This document shows, in pieces, positions 51,924-61,462 of a stretch of DNA of 64,000 nucleotides. The stretch lies in assembly GCF_900100045.1 (NCBI RefSeq), contig NZ_FNEA01000001.1, forward strand, positions 1-64,000, given 5' to 3'. The notes beneath the pieces are model-generated. The model made no database searches and was not told where the DNA came from. It saw only the letters and a list, made by a program, of their open reading frames with translations. A program made the translations under genes and the position numbers. Positions within the stretch are counted from its first letter, which is position 1. Each line of letters begins with the position of its first letter. The DNA comes from Paracoccus denitrificans (lineage in GTDB: Bacteria; Pseudomonadota; Alphaproteobacteria; Rhodobacterales; Rhodobacteraceae).

Positions 51924-53615
51924 ATGACCATGACCGCATCCAGCATCCTGCCGGGCATCGCAGACGGGCCCATCCTGTTTTCGGACGAACCGCTCAGCTT
52001 CTGGGGCGGGGTGGATCCGGCCACCGGCAGGATCATCGACGTGCATCACCCGTTGCAGGGGCGCTCCATTGCCGGGCGCGTCCTGATGATGCCCTCGACC
52101 CGCGGATCCTGCACGGGATCGGGGGTGCTGCTGGATCTGGTCCTGTCGGGTCGCGGCCCGGCGGCCCTGGTCTTTTCCGAGCCCGAGGATGTGGTCACCC
52201 TGGGCGCCCTGATCGCCGCCGAGATGTTCGGCAAGGCGTTGCCGGTCCTGCGCCTGTCGCCTTCGGCATTCGATGTGCTGAGCGGCCAGGCGTCGGCGCG
52301 GATCGGCCTGGATCGGATCACGGCCGGCGATCTGTCGATTGCGGTTCAGCCCCCCGGCACCGCGTCGCTGGTCCTGACCGGGCAGGATCGCGCGATCCTC
52401 GATGGCGGGAACGGGACGGCCGCCGCCCAGGCCATGCGGATCATCTGCGCGATGGCGGCCCAGCAGGGGGCGCGGTGTCTTGTGGATGTCACGCAGGCGC
52501 ATATCGACGGCTGCATCTATGCCAGCCCGGCGAACCTGACCTTTGCCGAGCGCATGGTCGAGATGGGCGCCCGGGTGACGGTTCCGACGACGATGAACGC
52601 GATTTCCGTCGATCGCGAGAACTGGCGCCGGCAAGGCGTTCCCCCCAGCCTTGGCAATCCGGCACAGCGGCTGGCCAATGCCTATGTCAGGATGGGATGC
52701 CGGCCGACCTTTACCTGCTCTCCCTATCTTCTGGACAGTGCGCCGGGCAGGGGCGAGGCCATCGCCTGGGCGGAATCGAATGCCGTCATCCATGCCAACA
52801 GCGTCCTTGGCGCACGCACGGCGAAACATCCGGATTTTCTGGATCTGTGCATTGCGATCACCGGCAGGGCGCCCTTGTCCGGCGTCTATCTGGACGAGAA
52901 CCGCAAGGCGCGCCGCATCATCGACGTGGACCTTCCACCCGATGCGGATGATGCGTTCTGGCCGCTGGTGGGCTATCTTGCGGGCAAGGTGTCGCCCGAT
53001 CGCATTCCGCTGCTGCGCGGCCTTGCGCCGGCGCAGCCCGGCACGGACGAGTTGAAGGCCCTTTGCGCGGCTTTCGGCACCACCTCGGGCGCGGCGATGC
53101 TGCATGTCGAGGCCGTCACGCCCGAGGCCGAACTGATCGCCGACGATGCCGATCATTGCCGGATCACGCATGCCGACCTGGAGGATGGCTGGCGGCTTTT
53201 GAACGACGGTCCCGAGGATGTCGACCTTGTGGCCCTGGGCAGTCCCCACGCCTCGCTGAACGAATGCCGTGCCCTGGCACGAGGGCTTGCGGGGGACAGG
53301 GTCGTCATCCCCACCATCCTGACCACCGGCCGCGACACGCTCGCGCTGGCCCGCGCCGAGGGGGTGCTGGCAATGCTCGAGGCAAGCGGCGTGACGGTTC
53401 TGCCCGATCTGTGCTGGTGCTCGATCTCCGAGCCGGTCTTTCCGGTCCAGACGCATGCCGTGATGACCAATTCCGGGAAGTATGCCCATTACGGGCCGGG
53501 GCTGTCCGGTCGCGCCGTCAGGTTCGGCAACCTTGCGCAATGCGTTCGGGCGGCGCTGACGGGTAAGGCGCCGGGGACCATGCCGGACTGGATGCGGAAG
53601 CCGGACCTGCCATAA
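51924..53615 (+). CDS. Aconitase X protein, probable cis-3-hydroxy-L-proline dehydratase
   Basis: A 563-residue fused AcnX protein. The N-terminal swivel domain (about residues 1-135: [40 protein letters not shown]) is followed by the large DUF521 domain ([53 protein letters not shown]). Characterised single-chain AcnX enzymes dehydrate cis-3-hydroxy-L-proline to 1-pyrroline-2-carboxylate. The adjacent reductase and TRAP importer complete that route. A second ATG two codons in is possible. The 153-nt gap before it has no recognised gene. Confidence 0.9.
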   Translation: MTMTASSILPGIADGPILFSDEPLSFWGGVDPATGRIIDVHHPLQGRSIAGRVLMMPSTRGSCTGSGVLLDLVLSGRGPAALVFSEPEDVVTLGALIAAEMFGKALPVLRLSPSAFDVLSGQASARIGLDRITAGDLSIAVQPPGTASLVLTGQDRAILDGGNGTAAAQAMRIICAMAAQQGARCLVDVTQAHIDGCIYASPANLTFAERMVEMGARVTVPTTMNAISVDRENWRRQGVPPSLGNPAQRLANAYVRMGCRPTFTCSPYLLDSAPGRGEAIAWAESNAVIHANSVLGARTAKHPDFLDLCIAITGRAPLSGVYLDENRKARRIIDVDLPPDADDAFWPLVGYLAGKVSPDRIPLLRGLAPAQPGTDELKALCAAFGTTSGAAMLHVEAVTPEAELIADDADHCRITHADLEDGWRLLNDGPEDVDLVALGSPHASLNECRALARGLAGDRVVIPTILTTGRDTLALARAEGVLAMLEASGVTVLPDLCWCSISEPVFPVQTHAVMTNSGKYAHYGPGLSGRAVRFGNLAQCVRAALTGKAPGTMPDWMRKPDLP

Positions 53616-53963
53616 GACCAGAGAGCGGCGAGCCCTGCGCCCCCGGCACTGGCTTTCGGCTTTGGTGCAGCATGGCCATCGCCGATGCTGGCAGTATGTT
53701 TCCTTCAACCCGGGCGCCCGGTTGTGCTGGGGTTCAGCGGTGCTTGGCCTCTCGGCAGGGTATCCGATCCCCTCGGTCCGCTTGGCTCATCCGGGTTCCC
53801 GGCGGTTGTGGCTGGGCCCTGGGTCCGCTGCGATCTGGATGGTCTTGCGGTGCGGCTGGCAGGCCGGATCGGCCGGCACGGCGTTTCTTGCCGGGCAGAG
53901 AATCTCTGGCTGAATTGCGCGATTTGGACTATCATCGCCGTATTGCAATGCGGGGCGGCAAAG
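53616..53963. other. 348-nt intergenic region
   Basis: No homology is recognised. Open frames cross it on both strands but lack coding features. The final 60 nt (GATTTGGACTATCATCGCC region) are relatively AT-rich and probably hold the promoter of the lipoprotein-caspase pair, without clear boxes. Confidence 0.5.
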
Positions 53964-54311
53964 ATGCGTATCATTCTGGCCCTAACTCTCTCGACAGCAA
54001 CAATTGCGCTTGTTTCCGGTTGTGAGGAGGTCCCCTCCGCATCCGAACCCGGCCAGCAATCGCAGGCGACGATCTCCTCGACAGGGTCCGGCGGCGGCTC
54101 GGGCGGCGGTCGCGGCGGTGGAACCGGCGGGGGCGGCTCCGGCGGCAGCAACAGCGGTGGCTCGGGCAGCGGGTCCGGTGGAGGAAGCACCGGCGGCGGT
54201 TCCAGCGGCGGCAGCAGTGACGGCGGCTCGGGCGACGGGTCCGGCGGTGGCGACAGCGGCGGAGGTGGCGACGACGGGGGCGGCGACGACGGTGGAGGAG
54301 GCTGGGGCTAG
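53964..54311 (+). CDS. Small Gly/Ser/Asp-rich lipoprotein
   Basis: A 115-residue protein with a lipoprotein signal: hydrophobic residues 3-16 and lipobox LVSGC with Cys20, so it should be lipidated and exported. From about residue 43 it is almost wholly low-complexity Gly/Ser repeats (GGGSGGG, GGSSGGSSDGG) and ends in an Asp/Gly-rich acidic tail. I do not recognise a family. It ends 2 nt before the caspase-like gene, so the two are probably translated together. An envelope-anchored flexible partner or substrate of that protein is possible, but this is inference. The repetitive sequence may vary in length between strains. Confidence 0.65.
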   Translation: MRIILALTLSTATIALVSGCEEVPSASEPGQQSQATISSTGSGGGSGGGRGGGTGGGGSGGSNSGGSGSGSGGGSTGGGSSGGSSDGGSGDGSGGGDSGGGGDDGGGDDGGGGWG

Positions 54312-54313
54312 CG

Positions 54314-56614
54314 ATGTCCGTCGGGCGACCAGCAAGGTCCCTGCTGCTGCTGGCGGCGGCGGTATCGCTGGGCCTGACGACACTGGCCGAGGCCGAAGGC
54401 GCCCGCATCGCGCTGGTCGTCGGCAACGGGAATTACCAGCGTATCCCGGCCCTGGACAACGCCGTGCGCGACGCCCGCGACATCGCCGACATGCTGCGCG
54501 ACTTCGGCTTTACCGTGCAGGAGTCCCACGACCTTGACAGGGCGGGTTTCGAAACCTTCCTGCGCACGGCGCTGCTGAACATTCCCGAAGGATCGGAGCT
54601 GGTCTTTTTCTATGCGGGCCACGGCATCCAGATCGGGCGCCGGAACTATCTGCTGCCGACCGATGTGGCCTTTGAAAGCGTCTATGACCTGCCGGTGCAG
54701 TCCATCACCCTGGACCGGGTGGTCGAGTTGCTTTCGGCCCGCGGCTCAAGCCATGTCGCCATGATCGACGCTTGCCGCGAAAATCCGTTTCCGAACCTGC
54801 GCCTGGCGGCAAACCTTGATGCGACGCTGTTCGAGGCCAAGTCCGGCTTCGAGGTCTTTTCGACCCCCATCAACTCGCTGGTCGCCTTTTCGACCTCGCC
54901 CGGGCAGGTGGCCTATGACGGCGAAGCGGGCGGAAACGGGCCCTATACGCAGGCGATCCTGGCCTCGGCAGGGCAATATTCGGATGAGAATATCCTGACG
55001 ATGCTGGCCGATGTGCGCCAGCGTGTCTACCAATCGACCAGCGGCCGCCAGGTGCCTTGGGAAAGCTCGACCCTGGTGCAGCCCTTCTATCTGGTCCAGG
55101 GCGGGGCGGTTTCCACTCCGGCCCCCTCGGATTCCACGACCTCCCAGCCCAACCGCAGCGCAGCGCCGGTGCAGGAAATTGCGGTCGATCTGGCGATGCC
55201 CTTCGCGCGCGAACTGCCGCTGGACGACAGGCTTGCCGGGCAGATCGGCGGGTTTCAGGGCGATGTCTCGGTGATCGAGGCCCCGCAGCATGGGCAGCTG
55301 GATCTTGCCGGCGGTGCCCTGACCTATCGCCCGCACCTGGCCGAGACCTCGATGGCGGGCAAGACGGAATATGCCGTCCGCGACCGCTTCGGCCTTGGCA
55401 TCGGCGGGGCGGAGCCGCGCATCCTGAACGTCTCGGTCGAGATGACGGCCCTGGCCTGCGACGTCCAGGCGGGCGATGCGCTGGATCTTCAGGGCGTGGG
55501 CCTTTACCGGCTGCCGAACCAGATCGAACCCCGGCGCGCATTGGCCGATTGCACGCAGGCCGTGACCGAAAATCCCGGCATTGCGCGGCTGCTCTACCAG
55601 CTGGGCCGCGCCCAGCAGGCTTCGGGCGACCTGAAATCGGCCTATGACAGTTTTCGCGCCGCCGCCGCGGCCGGCCATATCCGCGCCGGTCATGCGGCCG
55701 CCATGCTGCTGCTCAGCCCACGCGTGGACCGCGCTGCGGTGCCCATTCCGCTGGACGAGGCGCAGGGCAATGCGCTTCTGGACCAGGCCATCGCCAGCGG
55801 CGACCCCTTCGCCATGCATAGCCGCGGCCTGCGATTGCTGCGCAACGGACCTGCGGAGGACGATCGCCAGCGCGGCTTCGAATTGCTCGAGCGCGCGGCC
55901 GAGCTTGGCCATACCTATTCCATGAACGAGTTGGGCGCCTATTTCCTTGATCCCGACAGCCGTTGGTTCCGGCCGGAACGCGGGCTGACCTATCTGCGCG
56001 CCTCGGCCGAGCGCAAGGATATCTATGGCTACAACAACCTGGGGCTGGTGGCGCTGCGCGGCTATGAGGATGTGAAGCCGGACCATGCCGCCGCCCGGGA
56101 CTGGTTCGAGCGTGCGGCCCAGGGCGGGCATCCCTTTGCGCCTTCGAATCTGGGGCGGATGATCATGCGCGGCCAGTTGGGCAAGCCCGATCCGCGTGCG
56201 GCGGTGCGCTGGTATGACATGGGGCTGGCGCGCGGCGACGGCTGGGGCGGCGCCAATGCCGCCGGTATCATCCTGAAGGGCGATGCCCGGCCCTTGGGCC
56301 CTGCCGATGCCGCCCTGCGCGCCGCCAAGGCGCTGTATCTGCCGGCGCCCGACGCGGCCGGCCGGGCGCGTGAACTGCTGGACGGGATTGCCGCCGCCGA
56401 TCTGGACCGGGCCACGCAGATGATCCTGAACGAGTTGGGCGAAGCGGTCGCCGTGGACGGGCGGGCCGGTCCCGCCACCATCGAGGCGCTGGTCCGGGCC
56501 GGCAATCGGGCAGGGCTGGGGGCACTGCCTGCCGATGCGGGGGCGCAAGAGCGCCTGCTGATGGGGGCCCGGGCCTGGTGGGTGCAAAACCCGCCGCGCG
56601 TCGATCTGTTCTGA
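54314..56614 (+). CDS. Secreted caspase-like (peptidase C14) protein with Sel1-type repeats
   Basis: A 766-residue exported protein. It has a signal peptide (LLLLAAAVSLGLTTLAEA, residues 10-27). The caspase p20 domain (30-265) has the opening RIALVVGNGNYQRIPALDNA, catalytic His103 in FYAGHGIQ and Cys154 in MIDACRENP. A beta-rich segment follows (about 290-380, APQHGQLDLAGGALTYRPH). A helical region (about 430-680) contains Sel1-like repeats (GFELLERAAELGHTYSMNEL; ARDWFERAAQGGHPFAPSNL). The C-terminus GRAGPATIEALVRAG resembles a peptidoglycan-binding helix motif. The metacaspase dyad is intact. Role unknown; envelope stress, cell-cell conflict or regulated proteolysis are possibilities. Confidence 0.85.
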   Translation: MSVGRPARSLLLLAAAVSLGLTTLAEAEGARIALVVGNGNYQRIPALDNAVRDARDIADMLRDFGFTVQESHDLDRAGFETFLRTALLNIPEGSELVFFYAGHGIQIGRRNYLLPTDVAFESVYDLPVQSITLDRVVELLSARGSSHVAMIDACRENPFPNLRLAANLDATLFEAKSGFEVFSTPINSLVAFSTSPGQVAYDGEAGGNGPYTQAILASAGQYSDENILTMLADVRQRVYQSTSGRQVPWESSTLVQPFYLVQGGAVSTPAPSDSTTSQPNRSAAPVQEIAVDLAMPFARELPLDDRLAGQIGGFQGDVSVIEAPQHGQLDLAGGALTYRPHLAETSMAGKTEYAVRDRFGLGIGGAEPRILNVSVEMTALACDVQAGDALDLQGVGLYRLPNQIEPRRALADCTQAVTENPGIARLLYQLGRAQQASGDLKSAYDSFRAAAAAGHIRAGHAAAMLLLSPRVDRAAVPIPLDEAQGNALLDQAIASGDPFAMHSRGLRLLRNGPAEDDRQRGFELLERAAELGHTYSMNELGAYFLDPDSRWFRPERGLTYLRASAERKDIYGYNNLGLVALRGYEDVKPDHAAARDWFERAAQGGHPFAPSNLGRMIMRGQLGKPDPRAAVRWYDMGLARGDGWGGANAAGIILKGDARPLGPADAALRAAKALYLPAPDAAGRARELLDGIAAADLDRATQMILNELGEAVAVDGRAGPATIEALVRAGNRAGLGALPADAGAQERLLMGARAWWVQNPPRVDLF

Positions 56615-56723
56615 CGCGGGCAGCGCAAGTCCGGTCGCGCCGCAATCCTCGCGCATCCGTCCGGCGCATCTGAGGCGGGCAAGGCGGCCCGGCGGACCAG
56701 CGCCGTCCCCGATCAGGCAGAAA

Positions 56724-56748
56724 GCCGCCTGCCGCCATGGCAGGCGGC
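56724..56748. terminator. Hairpin, possible terminator
   Basis: GCCGCCTGCC (56724-56733) pairs perfectly with GGCAGGCGGC (56739-56748) across 5 nt. No T-run follows on the plus strand; on the minus strand it is followed by TTT. It may end the caspase transcript, but termination is not certain. Confidence 0.4.
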
Positions 56749-56957
56749 GGCCGCGCGAGACCTCCCCCGATGGCGCAGCGTAGCCGTGTCTCACGATTCG
56801 CCTGGCGCTGCATGCGCGCCTTGCGCCGCTTGGTCCTCATTGTCAGATCGCTCCGGGCAGCACGCGGCTCCTTGCGCGTCGCGGGGATGATTTCACTTTG
56901 AAATCAAAGAGGTTTCCATCAATGGATCACAATGGTACTTCGCGAACAAACTTTAAA

Positions 56958-56972
56958 TTTGACACGCGTAAA
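56958..56972. promoter_or_regulatory. LacI-type operator candidate (site 1)
   Basis: TTTGACACGCGTAAA, an imperfect palindrome in the AT-rich promoter region of the sugar ABC operon. It shares CGCGTAAA and an upstream TTKNC element with the sites at 62871 (reverse orientation) and 63969. Confidence 0.55.
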
Positions 56973-57077
56973 ATATATAAGTAGCGTCACTTGGACCGCC
57001 ATAGGGGAGGGCTTTGGCGGCGAGTCGGGTTTTTCCCCGGCACCATCTCCTCGAAATCGAGATCCTGGGAGGACTCC

Positions 57078-57965
57078 ATGAGTTTCAAGAAAGCGCTTTC
57101 GGCGCTGCTGACGACTGTTGCCCTGAGCGCGGGCGGCACGGCACATGCCGATGGCATCGGCGCCTCGCTGCTGACCCAGCAGCACCCGTTCTACATCGAG
57201 CTTGCCGATGCGATGAAAGCCGAGGCCGAGGCCAAGGGCGTGCCGCTGGAGATCAGTATCGCCAACCAGGACCTGAACAAGCAACTGGCCGATGTCGAGG
57301 ATTTCATCGTCAAGGGCGTCGACGTGATCGTCATCTCGCCGGTGGACAGCCAGGGGGTGATGGCCGCCATCGCCAAGGCGGATGCGGCGGGGATCAAGGT
57401 CATCACGGTGGACGTGCCCGCCGCGAATGCCAAGGTGACCTCGCATATCGGCACCGACAACTATACCGGCGGCGTCAAGGCCGGCGAGTTGATGGCCGAG
57501 GTTCTGGGCGGCAAGGGCAAGGTCGCGATCATCGATTACCCGACCGTGCAATCGGTGGTCGCGCGGGTCGAGGGCTTCAGGAAGGCCCTGGAGGCGCACC
57601 CGGAAATCGAGATCGTCGCCCAGCAGACCGGCATCACCCGGGCCGAGGCGCTGGCTGTCGCGCAGAACATGCTGCAGGCCAACCCTGACATCGCCGGCAT
57701 CTTCGGCTTCGGCGACGATGCCGCGCTGGCCGCTGCCGTGGCGGTGAAGTCTGCGGGACTTGAAGGCCAGGTCAAGGTGATCGGCTTCGACGGCATGGAA
57801 GAGGCCCGCAACGCGGTCGACGCCAATCCGGTCATGGTCGGCGTGATCCAGCAATTCCCCGACCAGATGGGCAAGACCGCCGTGGATACCGCCGCGGCGG
57901 TCATCGAAGGCCAGGACGTGCCTGCCGAGCAGCCCATCGTTCCGGGCGTCTACGTCAAGGAATGA
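57078..57965 (+). CDS. Sugar ABC transporter substrate-binding protein (RbsB-like)
   Basis: A 295-residue periplasmic protein with a signal peptide (LLTTVALSAGGTAHAD, cleavage near residue 23) and the periplasmic-binding-protein-4 fold: DFIVKGVDVIVISPVDSQGV, IGTDNYTGGVKAGELMAEVL and VKVIGFDGMEEARNAV. GGGAGGA precedes ATG 57078; the open frame upstream lacks homology. It leads a five-gene sugar operon controlled presumably by the LacI protein at 62922. Ligand is likely a hexose or polyol entering at tagatose. Confidence 0.92.
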   Translation: MSFKKALSALLTTVALSAGGTAHADGIGASLLTQQHPFYIELADAMKAEAEAKGVPLEISIANQDLNKQLADVEDFIVKGVDVIVISPVDSQGVMAAIAKADAAGIKVITVDVPAANAKVTSHIGTDNYTGGVKAGELMAEVLGGKGKVAIIDYPTVQSVVARVEGFRKALEAHPEIEIVAQQTGITRAEALAVAQNMLQANPDIAGIFGFGDDAALAAAVAVKSAGLEGQVKVIGFDGMEEARNAVDANPVMVGVIQQFPDQMGKTAVDTAAAVIEGQDVPAEQPIVPGVYVKE

Positions 57966-58025
57966 ACCGCGGCGCCGCAGGGCGTCGGGGATGCCTTGCG
58001 GTGTGGTCACGGGGGAGTGGAGCGG

Positions 58026-59537
58026 ATGAACCAAGCGGCGGAATTCGTGCTGTCCTTGCGCGATATAAGAAAGAGCTTCGGCCCGGTCGAGGCCCTGAAA
58101 TCCATGCGGCTGGATGTCCGGCCGGGCCGCGTGCACACGATCCTGGGCGAGAACGGTGCCGGCAAGTCGACCTTGATGAAGATCCTGGTCGGCGTGCATC
58201 AGCCGTCGGGCGGGGAAATGGTGCTGGATGGGCGGCCTTACGCGCCGCACAGTCCGAAAGACGCCGCCGCCCAGGGGCTGGCGATCGTCTTTCAGGAACT
58301 CAGCCTGTGCAACAACCTGTCCGTCGCCGAGAACATCATGGCGACGCATGAACCCGCACGCCTCGGCTTCATCAACGACCGGAAGCTGCGGGCGGAAGCG
58401 AGGGCGCTGGTCCGGGACCTGGGCCTGCCCGTGGATGTGGGCGCGAAGGTCGGGCACCTGTCGATTGCGCAGCGCCAGCTTGTCGAGATCGCCAAAGGTC
58501 TCAGCAAGCCCGCCAAGGTGCTGATCCTGGACGAGCCCACCTCGTCCCTGTCGGATTCTGAGGCCGAGATCCTGTTCGGCATCATCGACCGCCTCAAGGC
58601 GCGGGGCACCGCCATCATCTATATCTCGCACCGCATGGAAGAGATCATGCGGCTATCCGACGATATCACCGTCATCCGGGACGGCGCCTATGTCGCGATG
58701 CGCAAGCGCGACGAGACCTCCATCGAGGAGCTTATCGCGCTGATGGTCGGCCGCAGGATGGATGAGATCTATCCGCCGCGTCTTGCGCCCGCGCCCGGCG
58801 CGGATGTTCGACCTGTGCTGGACGTGCGGGGCCTGTCCTGTGCGGGACGGTTCAGGGATGTCGGCTTCGAGGTTCGCCCCGGCGAGATTCTGGGCTTTTT
58901 CGGCCTGATCGGGTCCGGCCGCTCGGATGTGATGAACGCCCTGTTCGGAATGCGATCCACGAGCGGGGATATCCGCGTCGACGGCAAACCCGTCCGGCTG
59001 CGCAATCCGGCCGACGCCATCGCGGTCGGGATCGGCTTCGTGACCGAGAACCGCAAGGAAGAGGGGCTGGCCCTGGACGCGCCTGTGCGGTCGAATATCT
59101 CCATGGCCGCGCTGGACGGCTTTGCCGGGAAAGCCGGCTTCCTCCGCTTCGGCAAGGAACGCCGGGCGGCCAGGGCGGAGGTGCAGCGCCTCGGGGTCCG
59201 CACCAGTTCGCTAGAAACGCTCGCGGGGAAACTGTCCGGCGGCAACCAGCAAAAGGTCGTGCTGGCGAAATGGCTGTTGACCAGGCCGCGCGTCCTGATC
59301 CTGGACGAGCCGACGCGCGGCGTCGATGTCGGCGCGAAATTCGAGATCTATCGCATCATCCGCGAACTTGCCGCCGAGGGGACCGCGATCCTGCTGGTCT
59401 CATCGGAACTGCCCGAGGTGCTCGGGCTGGCGGATCGCATCGCCATCATGGCCGAGGGTGAACTGAAGGCCACGGTCGCGCGCGGCGACCTGACGCCCGA
59501 GCTTGTCATGGCCCATGCAACGGGAACGCATCAATGA
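58026..59537 (+). CDS. Sugar ABC transporter ATPase, two-domain (RbsA-like)
   Basis: A 503-residue protein with two ATPase halves. The first has Walker A GENGAGKSTLMK, signature LSIAQRQLVEI (degenerate, as usual) and Walker B VLILDEPTSSLSD. The second starts near residue 260 with GLIGSGRSDVMNA, has signature LSGGNQQKVVL and Walker B VLILDEPTRGVDV. This is the normal RbsA/MglA pattern. ATG 58026 follows GGGGGAGTGGAG. It overlaps the permease by 4 nt. Confidence 0.94.
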   Translation: MNQAAEFVLSLRDIRKSFGPVEALKSMRLDVRPGRVHTILGENGAGKSTLMKILVGVHQPSGGEMVLDGRPYAPHSPKDAAAQGLAIVFQELSLCNNLSVAENIMATHEPARLGFINDRKLRAEARALVRDLGLPVDVGAKVGHLSIAQRQLVEIAKGLSKPAKVLILDEPTSSLSDSEAEILFGIIDRLKARGTAIIYISHRMEEIMRLSDDITVIRDGAYVAMRKRDETSIEELIALMVGRRMDEIYPPRLAPAPGADVRPVLDVRGLSCAGRFRDVGFEVRPGEILGFFGLIGSGRSDVMNALFGMRSTSGDIRVDGKPVRLRNPADAIAVGIGFVTENRKEEGLALDAPVRSNISMAALDGFAGKAGFLRFGKERRAARAEVQRLGVRTSSLETLAGKLSGGNQQKVVLAKWLLTRPRVLILDEPTRGVDVGAKFEIYRIIRELAAEGTAILLVSSELPEVLGLADRIAIMAEGELKATVARGDLTPELVMAHATGTHQ

Positions 59538-60511
59538 CCCAGACAACCGACACGACCATCAGCGCCGGGCGAGAGCAGCTGCGCGCCGCCTTGCATCAAT
59601 ATGGCGGCATCCTCGTCTCGCTCATCGTGCTTTGCGTGATCTTCACGGTTCTGAACGAACGCTTCATGACGGTCGCCAACCTGACCAACATCCTGCAACA
59701 GGTGGCGGTGGTCGCCATTGCCGCCTTCGGCATGACCTGGGTCATCCTGCTTGGGGAAATCGACCTCTCCATCGGCTCGATCATCGCGGTGGCGGGGATG
59801 GCGGGCGCGCAGGCACTGGCCTTCGGCTGGGGCTTCGCGCCGGCGCTGCTGTTCACGCTGGCGGCGGGCGCGGCGATGGGCCTGGTGAACGGCGTGCTGA
59901 CCGCCAAGCTGATGCTGCCCTCCTTCATCGTGACGGTGGCGACGATGGGCATCTATCGCGGCTTGGTCAGCCTGCCGACCAACGGTGCGCCGGCGATGAT
60001 CTCGGACCCGGCATGGACGGCGATCGGCGGCAGCAGCTGGCTCGGCCTGCCGATCATCATCTGGATCGTCGTGGCCCTGTTCCTGTTCAACCATATCCTG
60101 CTGTCGCGCACGACCTTCGGCCGGCGCGCCTATCTGACCGGCGGCAATCGCGAGGCCGCACTTTATTCCGGCATCAAGGTGGACCGGCTGAAGATCGCCA
60201 TCTTCACCCTGTCCGGCGTCATGGCGGCGGTGTCGGGGATCCTGCTTTCCTCGCGCCTCTATTCGGCGCAGACCAATGCCGGGATGAGCTATGAGCTCGA
60301 CGCCATCGCGGCGGCGGTGCTGGGCGGCACCAGCCTGGCGGGCGGCGTCGGCACCATGGTCGGCACGCTGATCGGTGCGCTGATCATCGGGGTGATGAAC
60401 AACGGCATGAACATGCTGTCGGTGCCCTATTTCTACCAGCTGATCGTCAAGGGCCTGGTGATCCTGATCGCCGTCTGGCTGGACGTGCGTGCCAAGCAGC
60501 GGCGGAGCTGA
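59534..60511 (+). CDS. Sugar ABC transporter permease (RbsC-like)
   Basis: A 325-residue polytopic permease of the branched-chain/ribose class. AIAAFGMTWVILLGEIDLSI, SIIAVAGMAGA and the C-terminal ELDAIAAAVLGGTSLAGGVG are family signatures. Start overlaps the ATPase stop; a PfkB kinase gene begins 4 nt after its own stop. Confidence 0.94.
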   Translation: MTQTTDTTISAGREQLRAALHQYGGILVSLIVLCVIFTVLNERFMTVANLTNILQQVAVVAIAAFGMTWVILLGEIDLSIGSIIAVAGMAGAQALAFGWGFAPALLFTLAAGAAMGLVNGVLTAKLMLPSFIVTVATMGIYRGLVSLPTNGAPAMISDPAWTAIGGSSWLGLPIIIWIVVALFLFNHILLSRTTFGRRAYLTGGNREAALYSGIKVDRLKIAIFTLSGVMAAVSGILLSSRLYSAQTNAGMSYELDAIAAAVLGGTSLAGGVGTMVGTLIGALIIGVMNNGMNMLSVPYFYQLIVKGLVILIAVWLDVRAKQRRS

Positions 60512-60515
60512 GAAG

Positions 60516-61457
60516 ATGCGCAAGGTTCTGACCATCGGCGAGGTTCTCGTCGAGATCGTGGCGACCACCCGCGGCAACGGCTTTCTCGAGGCGCAGCCGC
60601 TGGTCGGCCCTTTTCCCTCGGGCGCGCCGGCGATCTTCATCGACCAGGTCGGCAAGATGGGCACGCCCTGCGCCATCATCTCGCGCGTGGGCGACGACGA
60701 TTTCGGCCGCGTGAACATCGAGCGGCTGCGGGCCGACGGCGTGGATGTCTCAGGCATCGAGGTGGCGCCGGGCGAAAGCACCGGCAGCGCCTTCGTGCGC
60801 TATCGCGACGATGGCAGCCGCGCCTTCGTCTACAACATCCGCCATGCCGCCTGCGGCAAGCTGCGACCGACCGCGGCGTCCGAGGCGCTGGTCGAAAGCT
60901 GCACCCATCTGCATGTCATGGGCTCGGCCTTTTCGGCGCCGGAACTGGGCGCGATGGTGATGGACGCGGCGCGGCGGATCAAGGCGCGGGGCGGCACGAT
61001 CTCGTTCGATCCGAACCTGCGGCCCGAACTCTTGGACGTGCCCGGCATGCGCGCGGCGCTGGATGCGGTGCTGGCGATGACGGACCTGTTCATGCCTTCG
61101 GGCGAGGAATTGTTCCTGTTCGATACGGCCCGGGATGAGGCCGCCGTGATCGCCGCCCTGCTGGATCGCGGCATCCGCACCGTGGTCGTCAAGCGCGGCG
61201 CGGCCGGCGCCAGCCTGTTCGAGCGGGGCTTGCGCCTCGATGCCATGCCGCTGGCGGTCGATGAGGTCGACCCGACCGGCGCCGGCGACACCTTCGGCGG
61301 CGCCTTCCTCAGCCTGTGGCTGGCCGGTTCCGACCCGGCCGAGGCGCTGCGCCTTGCCAATGCCGCAGGCGCCCGCGCCGTGACCCGGCTGGGACCGATG
61401 GAGGGAACCTCGACCCGCGCGGAACTGGACGCGCTGCTTTCGGAACGGAAAGGCTGA
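60516..61457 (+). CDS. PfkB-family carbohydrate kinase
   Basis: A 313-residue ribokinase-fold kinase. The N-terminal VLTIGEVLVEIVATT, the GAPAIFIDQVGKMGTPCAII first-signature region and the C-terminal DPTGAGDTFGGAFLSLWLAG with the catalytic Asp and anion hole are intact. It should phosphorylate the imported sugar or its oxidation product with ATP. With the GatZ-family gene next to it, tagatose or fructose 6-phosphorylation is a reasonable inference. Starts 4 nt after the permease stop. Confidence 0.91.
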   Translation: MRKVLTIGEVLVEIVATTRGNGFLEAQPLVGPFPSGAPAIFIDQVGKMGTPCAIISRVGDDDFGRVNIERLRADGVDVSGIEVAPGESTGSAFVRYRDDGSRAFVYNIRHAACGKLRPTAASEALVESCTHLHVMGSAFSAPELGAMVMDAARRIKARGGTISFDPNLRPELLDVPGMRAALDAVLAMTDLFMPSGEELFLFDTARDEAAVIAALLDRGIRTVVVKRGAAGASLFERGLRLDAMPLAVDEVDPTGAGDTFGGAFLSLWLAGSDPAEALRLANAAGARAVTRLGPMEGTSTRAELDALLSERKG

Positions 61458-61462
61458 GACCC

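Larger units (their letters stand above)
56615..57077. other. 463-nt intergenic region before the sugar ABC operon
   Basis: No gene is recognised. A perfect 10-bp-stem hairpin lies at 56724-56748. The stretch 56890-56990 is AT-rich and carries the LacI-type operator candidate at 56958-56972, so it should contain the promoter of the operon beginning at 57078. Confidence 0.6.

Noticed and set aside
51787-51927. A 46-codon frame with a GGAAG-type ribosome site in the gap before the AcnX gene
   Set aside because: Arginine-rich, no recognisable family, and it runs into the AcnX start; the Shine-Dalgarno-like sequence alone is not enough to call a gene.
50577-53708. A 1043-codon open frame on the minus strand
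   Set aside because: It is the antisense shadow of the reductase and AcnX genes in GC-rich DNA, with arginine/glycine-rich sequence and no family features.
54070-54305. GGCGGC-type repetition resembling a CRISPR or minisatellite
   Set aside because: It is the codon-level repetition of the Gly/Ser-rich lipoprotein tail; there are no uniform repeats with distinct spacers.
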